Part shown: in pieces, positions 53,274 through 60,120 of the stretch
Numbering within the stretch: the stretch's first letter is position 1
Layout of the letters: every line of letters starts with the position of its first letter
Origin: Gammaproteobacteria bacterium
GTDB taxonomy: Bacteria; Pseudomonadota; Gammaproteobacteria; Arenicellales; JAANXG01
Length of the DNA: 60,120 nt
Direction of reading: 5' to 3'
Assembly (NCBI GenBank): GCA_024639325.1
Contig: JAHEIO010000017.1
Location: 1-60,120, forward strand
Translations under genes and position numbers: made by a program
The notes under the pieces: model-generated
What the model was told of the DNA's origin: nothing
The model's database searches: none
Seen by the model: the letters and a program-made list of their open reading frames with translations, nothing else

Positions 53274-54383
53274 TTACGCCCGGTGTCCGGGTACGCGCGG
53301 GGGAGGTTCGCCAATGATGCGAGGAACCCTGCTGGTCACCCCGCTTAGAATTTCATAGGAAATGGTGCCTGCCGAGCTCGCAACCTCCGTTGCGGCGACG
53401 TGCTTTCCCCACAATTCAACCACGTCCCCGATCTCCGCTTCGTCGAGTCCGCGCAAATCCACCGTCATCATGTCCATCGACACCCGTCCCAAAATGCCCG
53501 CTCGCTGCCCGCGGATCCATACCGGCGTCCCGCTGGGTGCGTGTCTTGGGTATCCGTCGCCGTAGCCGCAGGCCACAACACCGACACGCATATCCTCCGG
53601 GCAACACCAGTCCCCACCATAGCCTATACGGTCACCCCGTTTGAGCCGATGTACTGCAATAATTTTTGAGCACAGGGACATCACGGGTCGCAAACCAATA
53701 TCGTTTTCCGTTTCATCGAGCAGCGGTGTACAACCGTACATCATGATCCCCGGGCGCACCCAGTCTTGGTGGCTGCGAGGCCAGGCGCAAACACCGGCCG
53801 AATTAGCCAGGCTCCTTGAATGATCGAATGGCGCCGTGGTCCGACCGAACAGCTCGATCTGCAAATCGTTGTACGCGCTTTTACGGTCATCGGCACAGGC
53901 CAGGTGCGACATCAGGCCCGCACATTTGACATGCGCATGACTGCCGAGCCGATCCAGCACGCCGGCGACCTGCTCCGGCGGGAAGCCGATCCTGTGCATT
54001 CCACTGTCGAACTTGACCCACACGGTTAGTTGTCTTGATACCGACGCGATGTCGATTTGCTGTATCTGCTCCCAGCTATGGATCACAGGGATGAACCCGC
54101 GCTCGCCGATCTGATTGATCTCAGGCCGCTCGTGGAATCCAGATAGAAGGAAAATTTGCTTTTCGATGCCGGCGGATGCCAGCTCCTCGGCTTCGTCAAT
54201 GCCGGCCACGGCGTACCCATCGACGAGGCTTCGTATCGACCGTGCGACGCCCACTGCCCCATGTCCGTATGCATTGGCCTTGACGACCGCCATGATCGCG
54301 GACCCCGGCGCCAGCGTGCGGACAAGCTGCAGATTTGAATGAAGTGCGTTGAAATCGACCCGAGCCCAAACGGGTCGACTCAC
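53274..54383 (-). CDS. alr: Alanine racemase
   Basis: A 369-residue PLP enzyme interconverting L- and D-alanine for peptidoglycan. The PLP lysine is K35 in VVKANAYGHG; the catalytic tyrosine lies in RIGYGGDW, a variant of the usual GYG(R)xY; DMMTVDLRG and GDVVELWG follow. Start GTG 54383 overlaps the dnaB stop by four bases (GTGA). Gene order dnaB-alr matches E. coli. Confidence 0.95.
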   Translation of the reverse strand: MSRPVWARVDFNALHSNLQLVRTLAPGSAIMAVVKANAYGHGAVGVARSIRSLVDGYAVAGIDEAEELASAGIEKQIFLLSGFHERPEINQIGERGFIPVIHSWEQIQQIDIASVSRQLTVWVKFDSGMHRIGFPPEQVAGVLDRLGSHAHVKCAGLMSHLACADDRKSAYNDLQIELFGRTTAPFDHSRSLANSAGVCAWPRSHQDWVRPGIMMYGCTPLLDETENDIGLRPVMSLCSKIIAVHRLKRGDRIGYGGDWCCPEDMRVGVVACGYGDGYPRHAPSGTPVWIRGQRAGILGRVSMDMMTVDLRGLDEAEIGDVVELWGKHVAATEVASSAGTISYEILSGVTSRVPRIIGEPPPRVPGHRA

Positions 54384-55756
54384 GGATAGCCCCCGACCGA
54401 CTGCGTGCTCGAGTAATTTTCGAAACGCGTGTACTCACCAAGAAATGTCAGCCGCACCGTTCCCACAGGTCCGTTGCGCTGCTTGCCGATAATGATTTCC
54501 GCAATACCCTTGTCGTTGCTGTCTTCGTTGTAGACTTCGTCCCGGTAGATAAAAAAGATCACATCGGCGTCCTGCTCGATGGCCCCCGATTCGCGCAGAT
54601 CAGACATGACGGGGCGCTTGTTGGGCCGTGATTCGAGACTTCGATTTAGCTGGGACAACGCCACCACCGGGACATCGAGTTCCTTTGCAAGGATCTTCAG
54701 CGAGCGCGTAATCGCGGATATTTCCGTCGCCCGGTTTTCCGAACTGTCGGAAGACTGCATCAGCTGCAGGTAATCTATGACTATCATTCCCAGACCGTGC
54801 TCCCGGTGGAGTCGGCGTGCCCGCGTGCGGATTTCCAGGGCCGACAGAGCCGGAGAATCGTCGATATAGATCGGGAGCTCGGACAGCATACTCATCGTGC
54901 TGGTCAGACGCGGCCAGTCTTCGTCGTGCAGTTTGCCTGTGCGCAGCCGCTGCGCATTGACACGGCTCAGAGACGCCAGCAATCTCATCGCAAGCTGGGT
55001 CCCGGGCATTTCCATGCTGAAAAACGCCACTGGAATGTTCTGATCGATCGCGGCGTGCTCGATGAAGTTCATTGCCAACGCGGTTTTACCCATGGATGGG
55101 CGCCCCGCCACGACCACCAGATCCGAGGATTGAAGGCCCGCCGTCATCTCGTCCAGATCGGTGAATCCGGTCGCCGTTCCGGTCACGGGATTCTTGGTTT
55201 CGTACAATTTCGCAACCTGATCGAGGGTCTCCTTCAGCAGTCCCTTGAGGGGGGTAAACCCCCCCCGGCGACGGATGTCCTGCTGCGCAATATCGAAGAC
55301 CAGCTGTTCGGCCTCGTCCAGCACTTCGGCCGGGGTCCTGCCGTCCGGTCGATAGGCCTGATCGACGATTGTATTGGCCGCCGTAATGAGTCGACGCAAT
55401 ATGGCGCGCTCCCTCACGATGTTCGCGTAGGCCACCACGTTGCCGGTATTGGGTGTGTTCTGGGCCAGCGAGCCGACGTATGCCAGCCCACCTACTGCCT
55501 GGAGCTGATTGACGTTCTCCAGCCACTCCGATACGGTAACCACATCCACCGGTTCGTTTGCGCTGCTCAGAGCGGTGATGGCGTCGAATATGATCTGATG
55601 GGCGGAGCGATAGAAGTCGTCGGCGGTCAGGATGGACATAATTTCGTCCATACGATGGTTGTCCAGCATCAGGCCGCCGAGCACCGATTGTTCGGCTTCC
55701 AGCGCCTGGGGTGGAAGGCGCAGGGCATCACTGACTTGCTTGGGTTGAGCGCTCAC
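54380..55756 (-). CDS. dnaB: Replicative DNA helicase DnaB
   Basis: A 458-residue hexameric helicase. N-terminal domain RLPPQALEAEQSVLGGLMLD; RecA core with Walker A AGRPSMGKTALAMN, Walker B MIVIDYLQLM, and LSQLNRSLESRPNKRPVMSD. Complete, no intein. Start GTG 55756; 129 bases after rplI with an inverted repeat in the gap. Confidence 0.97.
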   Translation of the reverse strand: MSAQPKQVSDALRLPPQALEAEQSVLGGLMLDNHRMDEIMSILTADDFYRSAHQIIFDAITALSSANEPVDVVTVSEWLENVNQLQAVGGLAYVGSLAQNTPNTGNVVAYANIVRERAILRRLITAANTIVDQAYRPDGRTPAEVLDEAEQLVFDIAQQDIRRRGGFTPLKGLLKETLDQVAKLYETKNPVTGTATGFTDLDEMTAGLQSSDLVVVAGRPSMGKTALAMNFIEHAAIDQNIPVAFFSMEMPGTQLAMRLLASLSRVNAQRLRTGKLHDEDWPRLTSTMSMLSELPIYIDDSPALSALEIRTRARRLHREHGLGMIVIDYLQLMQSSDSSENRATEISAITRSLKILAKELDVPVVALSQLNRSLESRPNKRPVMSDLRESGAIEQDADVIFFIYRDEVYNEDSNDKGIAEIIIGKQRNGPVGTVRLTFLGEYTRFENYSSTQSVGGYP

Positions 55757-55777
55757 GGGTCGAGTAACCTTAACTTA

Positions 55778-55816
55778 TTCACCCGTGACGGGCAATGATG
55801 ATCGCTGACGGGTGAA
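55778..55816. repeat. 9-bp perfect inverted repeat upstream of dnaB
   Basis: TTCACCCGT at 55778-55786 is matched by ACGGGTGAA at 55808-55816, with a 21-base spacer, 22 bases upstream of the dnaB GTG. The dyad and helical spacing (about 30 bases centre to centre) fit either an operator or an RNA stem in the dnaB leader. No known regulator motif was recognised. Confidence 0.5.
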
Positions 55817-55885
55817 CCAGCTGGATTCCGGCCGGTAAGGTGTTGCCGGTCGAATCTCAATCCGGCGAAACTAGGCCGGCTCTGA

Positions 55886-56335
55886 CTATTCCTCAGCGGT
55901 GACGATTATCTTGATGCTGAAATGAACCTCGGGGTGAAGGGAGATAACCACGTCGTGCTCACCCAGCGTCTTCAGTGCACCCTCGTCGAGATTGATCTCA
56001 GATTTTTCCAGGGTAAGCCCCCTGCCGTTTACGGCATCGGAAATATCGATGGTGCTTACGGATCCAAATAGCTTTCCTTCCTCACCAGCTTTGCGTGTCA
56101 GCTCGATTACCAGATTCTCCATCTGCTGCGCGCGCAGCCGGGCTTCCCGCAACCGCTGTGCATCCGCCTGTTCCAGTTCCTTGCGCTGTTTCTCGAAGGC
56201 GGCCTTGTTTTCATCGGTAGCAAATGTCGCCTTGCCGTGTGGGATGAGATAGTTGCGGGCGTAACCTGGCCTGACCTTTACCAGATCGCCGAGATCCCCA
56301 AGGTTCTGTACTTTTTCGAGTAGAATAATCTCCAT
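55886..56335 (-). CDS. rplI: 50S ribosomal protein L9
   Basis: A 149-residue two-domain ribosomal protein with a long connecting helix. N-terminal signature MEIILLEKVQNLGDLGDLVK followed by PGYARNYLIPHGKA; helix residues about 45-75; C-terminal domain ends VVISLHPEVHFSIKIIV. ATG 56335, 6 bases after rpsR. Confidence 0.98.
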   Translation of the reverse strand: MEIILLEKVQNLGDLGDLVKVRPGYARNYLIPHGKATFATDENKAAFEKQRKELEQADAQRLREARLRAQQMENLVIELTRKAGEEGKLFGSVSTIDISDAVNGRGLTLEKSEINLDEGALKTLGEHDVVISLHPEVHFSIKIIVTAEE

Positions 56336-56341
56336 CGTCCT

Positions 56342-56578
56342 TTATCCTTTGTGCAGATCCGTATAGGGCAACAGGGCGATGTAGCGCGCCAGCTTCACGG
56401 CCTGTGATAGTTGCCGCTGGTAACGGGCCTTGGTGCCCGTATTACGGCTGGGAATTATTTTTCCGGTTTCAGTAATGTAATTCTTCAGTGTCGCGATGTC
56501 CTTGTAGTCGATTTCATCGACTCCGAGCGCGGTGAAACGGCAATATTTGCGGCGTCGCGTAAATGAGCGTGACATCAT
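56342..56578 (-). CDS. rpsR: 30S ribosomal protein S18
   Basis: A 78-residue ribosomal protein: [39 protein letters not shown] and [20 protein letters not shown] are all conserved. Two tandem ATGs (56578 and 56575) are possible; the second shares a base with the rpsF stop. Confidence 0.97.
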   Translation of the reverse strand: MMSRSFTRRRKYCRFTALGVDEIDYKDIATLKNYITETGKIIPSRNTGTKARYQRQLSQAVKLARYIALLPYTDLHKG

Positions 56579-57192
56579 TCTTTCTCCTGTTTTAGGCCAT
56601 CTTCGGCTTTGAGGTCGTCATCGGCACCTTCCTGGTCACCAGCACCATCGGTTGTTTCGCCGCTTTCATCGGCTGTTTCCCGCGCATCTTCAGTTGCGTC
56701 CACCGCTTCATTAGTGTCGCCACGGCCCTCTCCAACGACGGGTTTCTCCGCGACGGTGCCTACCTCGGCGGTGCCTTCCTCGGCTGCGCTTTCCGAGGAT
56801 CCCGCCCCCTCCGCTACGGTCTCACGGGCGCTGCTGGCGGCAGCCGCGGCCCTCTCCCTTTCCCTCTCCTGCTCGACCTCCGTCATCATAGGTGAAGTTT
56901 CCGTGACGGCCTTTTTGCGCCGCAGCACCATGGATCGGATCACGGCGTCATTGAAGCGGAATACGTTCTCCAGTTCATCCAGCGTGGCTCGCTCACACTC
57001 GATGTTCATCAACACATAGTGCGCTTTGTGCACACCGTTGATGTGGAAGGCAAGCTGCCTGCGCCCCCAGTCCTCGAATCGATGAATTTTTCCGGCGTCT
57101 TTTTCGATCATGCCGCGGTAGCGATCCACCATAGCGGACACCTGCTCACTCTGGTCAGGGTGGACCAGAAACACGATTTCATAATGTCTCAA
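56575..57192 (-). CDS. rpsF: 30S ribosomal protein S6 with long acidic C-terminal tail
   Basis: A 205-residue S6 precursor form. Residues 1-105 are the ferredoxin-like S6 fold ([52 protein letters not shown]). Residues about 115-205 are a low-complexity tail rich in Glu, Ala, Gly and Thr, far longer than the poly-Glu tail of E. coli S6. TTG 57192 is chosen as start because AGGAG lies seven bases upstream and S6 begins exactly there; ATGs at 57240 and 57225 have no comparable site. First gene of rpsF-rpsR-rplI-dnaB-alr-radA. Confidence 0.93.
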   Translation of the reverse strand: MRHYEIVFLVHPDQSEQVSAMVDRYRGMIEKDAGKIHRFEDWGRRQLAFHINGVHKAHYVLMNIECERATLDELENVFRFNDAVIRSMVLRRKKAVTETSPMMTEVEQERERERAAAAASSARETVAEGAGSSESAAEEGTAEVGTVAEKPVVGEGRGDTNEAVDATEDARETADESGETTDGAGDQEGADDDLKAEDGLKQEKE

Positions 57193-57509
57193 AGATAGGC
57201 TCCTTATGGGTTTGCCTCCCGACATGATTCGGTGAGGCAAGGAGTTGATGTAGAAAGGCGCGCGATTCTATATGACTCCGGCGCTCGTGCCAAGGGGCGG
57301 GGATGCCGGTAATTTTCCTTCGTCGATCTGGATGAACCTGGGGTCAGTTCGGCGAACCCCGATTTCCCTCCAGCCGGCTTTAATCCGTTGTTAAGGGCTG
57401 AACCTCGGCCTCATTAAATCCAGTGCTGTCTCTACGCACCTCACTGCAGCCCGGCGTTCATCGGCGCCCGAGCTTCGCCATCGCTCGGGATTCTGGTTAG
57501 AAAAGCGGA
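57193..57509. other. 317-base intergenic region between rpsF and the B2-like gene
   Basis: It contains the rpsF ribosome binding site and the candidate promoter. A hairpin CCCGAGC/GCTCGGG (57467-57489, nine-base loop) lies 21 bases past the B2-like stop and may weakly terminate that operon; it lacks a T-run. The rest (about 57300-57460) shows no gene that I can support. Confidence 0.55.
57265..57293 (-). promoter_or_regulatory. Candidate sigma-70 promoter of rpsF operon
   Basis: On the minus strand TTGGCA (57293-57288) and TAGAAT (57270-57265) are separated by exactly 17 bases and followed by CGCGCGCC. Each hexamer matches consensus at five of six positions, and the GC discriminator fits a growth-rate-controlled promoter. 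It leaves a leader of about 65 bases before the TTG start of rpsF. Confidence 0.7.
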
Positions 57510-57929
57510 CTATCGCAGGCCCGCGAACACCCTGTAGTCGGATGGGACGACCTCACCGATAGGACGCCCGTCACACTCGAGCCAGGCATGAGCAGAAAAT
57601 TCGTCTCCGACCTTATCTACGCCGATGCGGAATTCGGATTCGATCCCGTTTCGCAGCAACAATTCCCGTAAAGCCAGGGACATGGAAAGGCAGGTGCCGA
57701 TGCCCAAACCGTTCGAGGCACGTCGAATCGCTTGCGCATATTCGTCGAGGCGTTCCGCGGGTACTGCGTCACGGGTGGCCGGCTTGAGATTATTGAATAT
57801 TGCAAAAGCGCGTTTGAAACCGAACAACTTCAAGAAGAATATCGAGCGAACGAGAAGTGGCGCGGCCTGAATAAACAGGCGACGCTCATGCGCATTTAAT
57901 TTTCGAAACCGACTCAGCCGGCGAATCAT
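57510..57929 (-). CDS. Transglutaminase-like 'lasso peptide biosynthesis B2' family protein
   Basis: A 139-residue protein matching the McjB C-terminal/transglutaminase-core-3 family, cysteine peptidases that remove leader peptides in lasso peptide pathways. The core is CLSMSLALRELLLRNGIES (probable nucleophile C80) and FSAHAWLECDGRPIGE (H114); the third, acidic member is not clear (D120 or E126). The N-terminal RRLFIQAAPLLVRSIFFLK is the family helix. ATG 57929 overlaps the PqqD-like stop by four bases (ATGA); GTG 57935 is an alternative. No asparagine-synthetase-like cyclase gene is in view, so the product is unknown. Confidence 0.82.
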   Translation of the reverse strand: MIRRLSRFRKLNAHERRLFIQAAPLLVRSIFFLKLFGFKRAFAIFNNLKPATRDAVPAERLDEYAQAIRRASNGLGIGTCLSMSLALRELLLRNGIESEFRIGVDKVGDEFSAHAWLECDGRPIGEVVPSDYRVFAGLR

Positions 57930-58201
57930 GCCCACTCTGACACAATAAGTTTCTCTTCCTTCAATTTCTGCAGAAACTGTCGCAGATCCCGTTTTGCTAC
58001 ATCAGCACCTACTTCGAATTCCCGGGTAATACGGTCCACGATCTCTTCTTCTGTTTTGTTCTTAGAAATTTCTTCCCAGATCACCGTCGCCACAGGATCG
58101 AGACCAAAGTAGCTCTGGCTATCGAGATCGAGCAGCACGGCCTCATCCCGGACTTTCTGTAGCAACACTTTAGCGGATGTCTTGATCTCTGTTTCTCTCA
58201 T
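57926..58201 (-). CDS. PqqD-family protein (RiPP recognition element-like)
   Basis: A 91-residue PqqD-fold protein. Seen: VRDEAVLLDLDSQSYFGLDP, ATVIWEEISKNKTEEEIVD and a final winged-helix segment (VAKRDLRQFLQKLKEEKLIV). PqqD-like proteins bind leader peptides in RiPP pathways, and in other clusters accompany HprK-like kinases and nucleotidyltransferases. ATG 58201 chosen; the frame runs 22 codons further with no likeness to the family. Translationally coupled to the B2-like gene. Confidence 0.82.
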   Translation of the reverse strand: MRETEIKTSAKVLLQKVRDEAVLLDLDSQSYFGLDPVATVIWEEISKNKTEEEIVDRITREFEVGADVAKRDLRQFLQKLKEEKLIVSEWA

Positions 58202-58496
58202 ATAGACCCGCCGATACGCACATACGCGTTGCCGGTAGTCTATCACCCGGATTCGGCACAGAATCAAAAAATGTCATTTGTTCGACTAGCACCGGGCTCG
58301 TTTAGCCCCAGCATACAAATACACCCGCCTGACCAGACTTTGAGTCTGCGTTTCGCGGCAAAACTAGCCCGAGTGTTCAAACACCTGCTTCGAAAGCGGG
58401 AGAGCGGGCCATTCTTCCGAATCCCGTGGCGGCGGAATATTCGCGCCGTCGGACCCCGGCCGCCGCGAAATATGGATGTGTGCAACCGAGTTTGTC
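58202..58496. other. 295-base gap upstream of the PqqD-like gene
   Basis: No supported gene. It includes a GGGCT/AGCCC hairpin on the minus strand (about 58292-58308) and a CTAGCCCGAGTGTTCA segment at 58364-58379 related to the dispersed repeat. It would be the natural place for a short RiPP precursor, but none of the short frames shows a recognisable leader/core. Confidence 0.4.
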
Positions 58497-59012
58497 TCAG
58501 CTCGTCCCGGGTTTGTTCCGGTTGATCGTCGTTTTTTCACGGACCATGGCGAGGCTTTCCAGATTCCCTTGCCTATCGAGTATGACTTTTTCGTTTTCCA
58601 CCTTGTGCAGTTGTGCATCGGTTCCTTCAATCGATTCCCCGATTGCGTACGTCTTCAATCCTTTGGAACTGACCTCGATCATGGCGCGGGCATAGTGCTC
58701 GTCCCTGCTCGCCAGGACACCGAGCAGCTTCAGTTTCAGCTTGGTTTGCGGCGCATTATCCGTCTTCTTCTCCACCGATTGATCGGCTTTCCCAAAAAGA
58801 TGTGCAGAAACGATGTTGTTGATGCTATAGCCCGATGGTCTCAATTGGTTTTGCGCCGACTCTGCGATTTCCGTGTGCCTGTCATCGGATATTCCCAGCA
58901 GTTGGGGGTAATACCGGTCAACGAACCCCCAGGCGGACCACACGATCAGCCCAATGCCCGCTGCAAGCAGTAATATTGCCGCCAGCCTGTTGTAGTCAGC
59001 AGACGCACTCAT
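58497..59012 (-). CDS. Orphan GspC-like protein (type II secretion HR domain)
   Basis: A 171-residue protein with a short cytoplasmic start, one transmembrane helix (RLAAILLLAAGIGLIVWSAW, residues 9-28) and a periplasmic domain. The HR-domain features of type II secretion protein C are present: I-V-S-A-H-L-F-G (residues 67-74), APQTKLKLKLLGVLAS, RAMIEV and TYAIGESIEG. It stops after the HR domain and lacks the PDZ or coiled-coil end of full GspC (about 270-300 residues). No other gsp gene is adjacent. ATG 59012. Confidence 0.8.
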   Translation of the reverse strand: MSASADYNRLAAILLLAAGIGLIVWSAWGFVDRYYPQLLGISDDRHTEIAESAQNQLRPSGYSINNIVSAHLFGKADQSVEKKTDNAPQTKLKLKLLGVLASRDEHYARAMIEVSSKGLKTYAIGESIEGTDAQLHKVENEKVILDRQGNLESLAMVREKTTINRNKPGTS

Positions 59013-59179
59013 GGTCGGGTAATCCTGTCGGCGATGTTCCTGATGAATTGTACTCGATTATAGCTAATAATGCCTTCGACGTGTATGAAAAACCATATTT
59101 AACTGTTTGTTTCCATTGTTGATTTTCTCGAAAAAACCTTCCCTTCTGTGATAACGTGTCGATAACCTTCCGGCGCGGC

Positions 59180-60120
59180 ATGCGCCTCGACGAGGACGGA
59201 CAAATACCCAATAACAAAATTCCCGGTTCAATTGAATTGGCCCACATCCTCTTGGAATCAACGAATGTCGAACGAGGCCAGACGGAAGCAGGATATGCTG
59301 ACAGAATTCTGGATCTGGCTAAGATTCACGGCGTTCATGCACTGCTGTATTCATTGCTCGAAAAATCTAGCGTATTGAAACACACCGATACACTGAAGCA
59401 GGCCGCTTTCCGCCAGGCAGCGCTGTTCCAGCTTCAGGACAAAGAGCTGGAAAGGGTTTGCGCGGGATTGTATGCCGCCAATGTGCCCTACCTGCTCGTC
59501 AAGGGCGCGGCGCTCTGTTACCAGATTTATGCAACCCCGGATGTAAGGCCCAGAGTCGATACAGATCTGTTTATCGATGAATCGAGCCTCGCGGACATAA
59601 GGGAGACGCTATCCTCGTTGGGTTATGAGTCAGTCCTCGCCCACGACGGCGGACTTGTCAGTTATCAGACGAGTATGAGGTACACAGATGAATGTCAGGT
59701 GGCTCACACCGTTGATATCCACTGGAACCTTTCCAACCGGCATGAATACCGGAATATCCTCAGCTTTGAATTCGTTAATGAGTCCGCCGTTACATTGCCC
59801 CGCTTTGCCTTTCCGGTGCTTGCGCCGAATTATGGGCTCGCGCTGTGCCTGGCCTGCCTCCACCTGGTCGGGCACCACTCCGAAAATCCTCGGTTGATTT
59901 GGTTTTACGACATGCATCTGCTGCTGCAGCGGATGCGACAACGGGAGATCGAGGAATTTATGGAATTGATCCGCTCCCGTAAACTGGAAAATGTAACCTG
60001 CCGGGCGCTCACGGCGCTGGAGTGTCACTTCGGCAATGAAAGCGTTTCGGCAATCCTGGAGAAACTGGGTTACGGCGACGGGATTCCCATGCCGGAAGAA
60101 TCCCGACTTGCCCTATTGAG
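59180..60120 (+). CDS. NTP_transf_5-type nucleotidyltransferase, 3' truncated by the window edge
   Basis: The frame is open to the last base, giving at least 313 residues. The segment VPYLLVKGAALCYQIYATP followed by RPRVDTDLFID is the signature of the uncharacterised nucleotidyltransferase family PF14907: K-G-A at 108-110 and the metal-binding pair D127/D129. Later helical parts include LALCLACLHLVGHHSE and WFYDMHLLLQRM. ATG 59180 or GTG 59156 may start it; neither has a clear ribosome site. It diverges from the GspC-like gene and may continue into a larger accessory cluster with the PqqD and B2 genes. Confidence 0.85.
   Translation, partial: MRLDEDGQIPNNKIPGSIELAHILLESTNVERGQTEAGYADRILDLAKIHGVHALLYSLLEKSSVLKHTDTLKQAAFRQAALFQLQDKELERVCAGLYAANVPYLLVKGAALCYQIYATPDVRPRVDTDLFIDESSLADIRETLSSLGYESVLAHDGGLVSYQTSMRYTDECQVAHTVDIHWNLSNRHEYRNILSFEFVNESAVTLPRFAFPVLAPNYGLALCLACLHLVGHHSENPRLIWFYDMHLLLQRMRQREIEEFMELIRSRKLENVTCRALTALECHFGNESVSAILEKLGYGDGIPMPEESRLALL

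Noticed and set aside
57380-57439. 19-residue frame starting GTG with a TGAGGT-like site on the minus strand
   Set aside because: Too short to support without conservation data; no recognisable core or leader.
57510-58201. Complete lasso peptide cluster
   Set aside because: Only B1/B2-like proteins are present; cyclase, precursor and transporter are not visible in the window.
58264-58485. 73-codon frame on the minus strand upstream of the PqqD-like gene, considered as a RiPP precursor
   Set aside because: It starts with TTG and no ribosome site, lacks a lasso-type leader with the conserved Thr before a Gly core, and overlaps a repeat-like segment.

Overview
The window (60,120 bases, roughly 55-60% GC by eye) is a chromosomal segment of a gammaproteobacterium. 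The evidence is gene order: rpoE-rseA-rseB-mucD-lepA-lepB-rnc-era-recO, the sdh operon with sdhE, rpsB-tsf-pyrH-frr-uppS-cdsA-rseP-bamA-skp-fabZ-lpxA-lpxB-rnhB-dnaE-accA, and rpsF-rpsR-rplI-dnaB-alr-radA. These blocks are typical of Pseudomonas/Chromatiales-like gammaproteobacteria. No rRNA, tRNA, CRISPR array, phage or intact insertion sequence was recognised. Genus cannot be assigned from the sequence.

Layout. 1-5.4 kb is accessory: a truncated TolB/FlgO-like TPR protein, an aldo/keto reductase, a large TPR-methyltransferase fusion and a small outer-membrane beta-barrel. 5.4-14.4 kb (minus strand) carries the sigma-E stress regulon head (rpoE, rseA, rseB, mucD) and the lepA-lepB-DUF4845-rnc-era-recO translation/RNA block. 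nadB diverges from rpoE at 14.6 kb. 16.2-20.1 kb is a complete succinate dehydrogenase module including both assembly factors (SdhAF4-like DUF1674 upstream, SdhE downstream). After ygfZ come ftsB, eno, kdsA and pyrG (21-26 kb), then tilS, accA, dnaE, rnhB and the lipid A/outer-membrane block (26-39 kb), then cdsA, uppS, frr, pyrH, tsf and rpsB (39-44 kb). On the plus strand follow map, glnD, dapD, dapE and a PP2C phosphatase/FHA pair (44.6-51.9 kb). 51.9-57.3 kb is radA, alr, dnaB, rplI, rpsR and rpsF. The last 2.6 kb is accessory again: a transglutaminase-like 'lasso B2' protein, a PqqD-like protein, an orphan GspC-like protein and a divergent NTP_transf_5 nucleotidyltransferase that runs off the end.

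How the genes work together. Most genes serve envelope biogenesis and its stress control (rpoE/rseA/rseB/mucD/rseP/bamA/skp/lpxA/lpxB/fabZ/cdsA/uppS/kdsA) and translation (S2, EF-Ts, RRF, S6, S18, L9, LepA, Era, RNase III). Three genes that usually sit inside these blocks are not there: lpxD (between skp and fabZ), dxr (between cdsA and rseP) and ispD (after ftsB).

Main oddities: S2 carries an Ala/Glu-rich linker plus a helix-hairpin-helix tail; S6 starts with TTG and has a long acidic tail; a short dispersed repeat ending in GCGGGCTAG lies at gene borders, forms a perfect 21-bp inverted pair beside recO and supplies the probable sdhE start codon; the cdsA start lies inside a perfect 10-bp hairpin; and the terminal PqqD/B2/nucleotidyltransferase group is the best candidate for a poorly described system. 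All statements come from reading the sequence; no searches were run.
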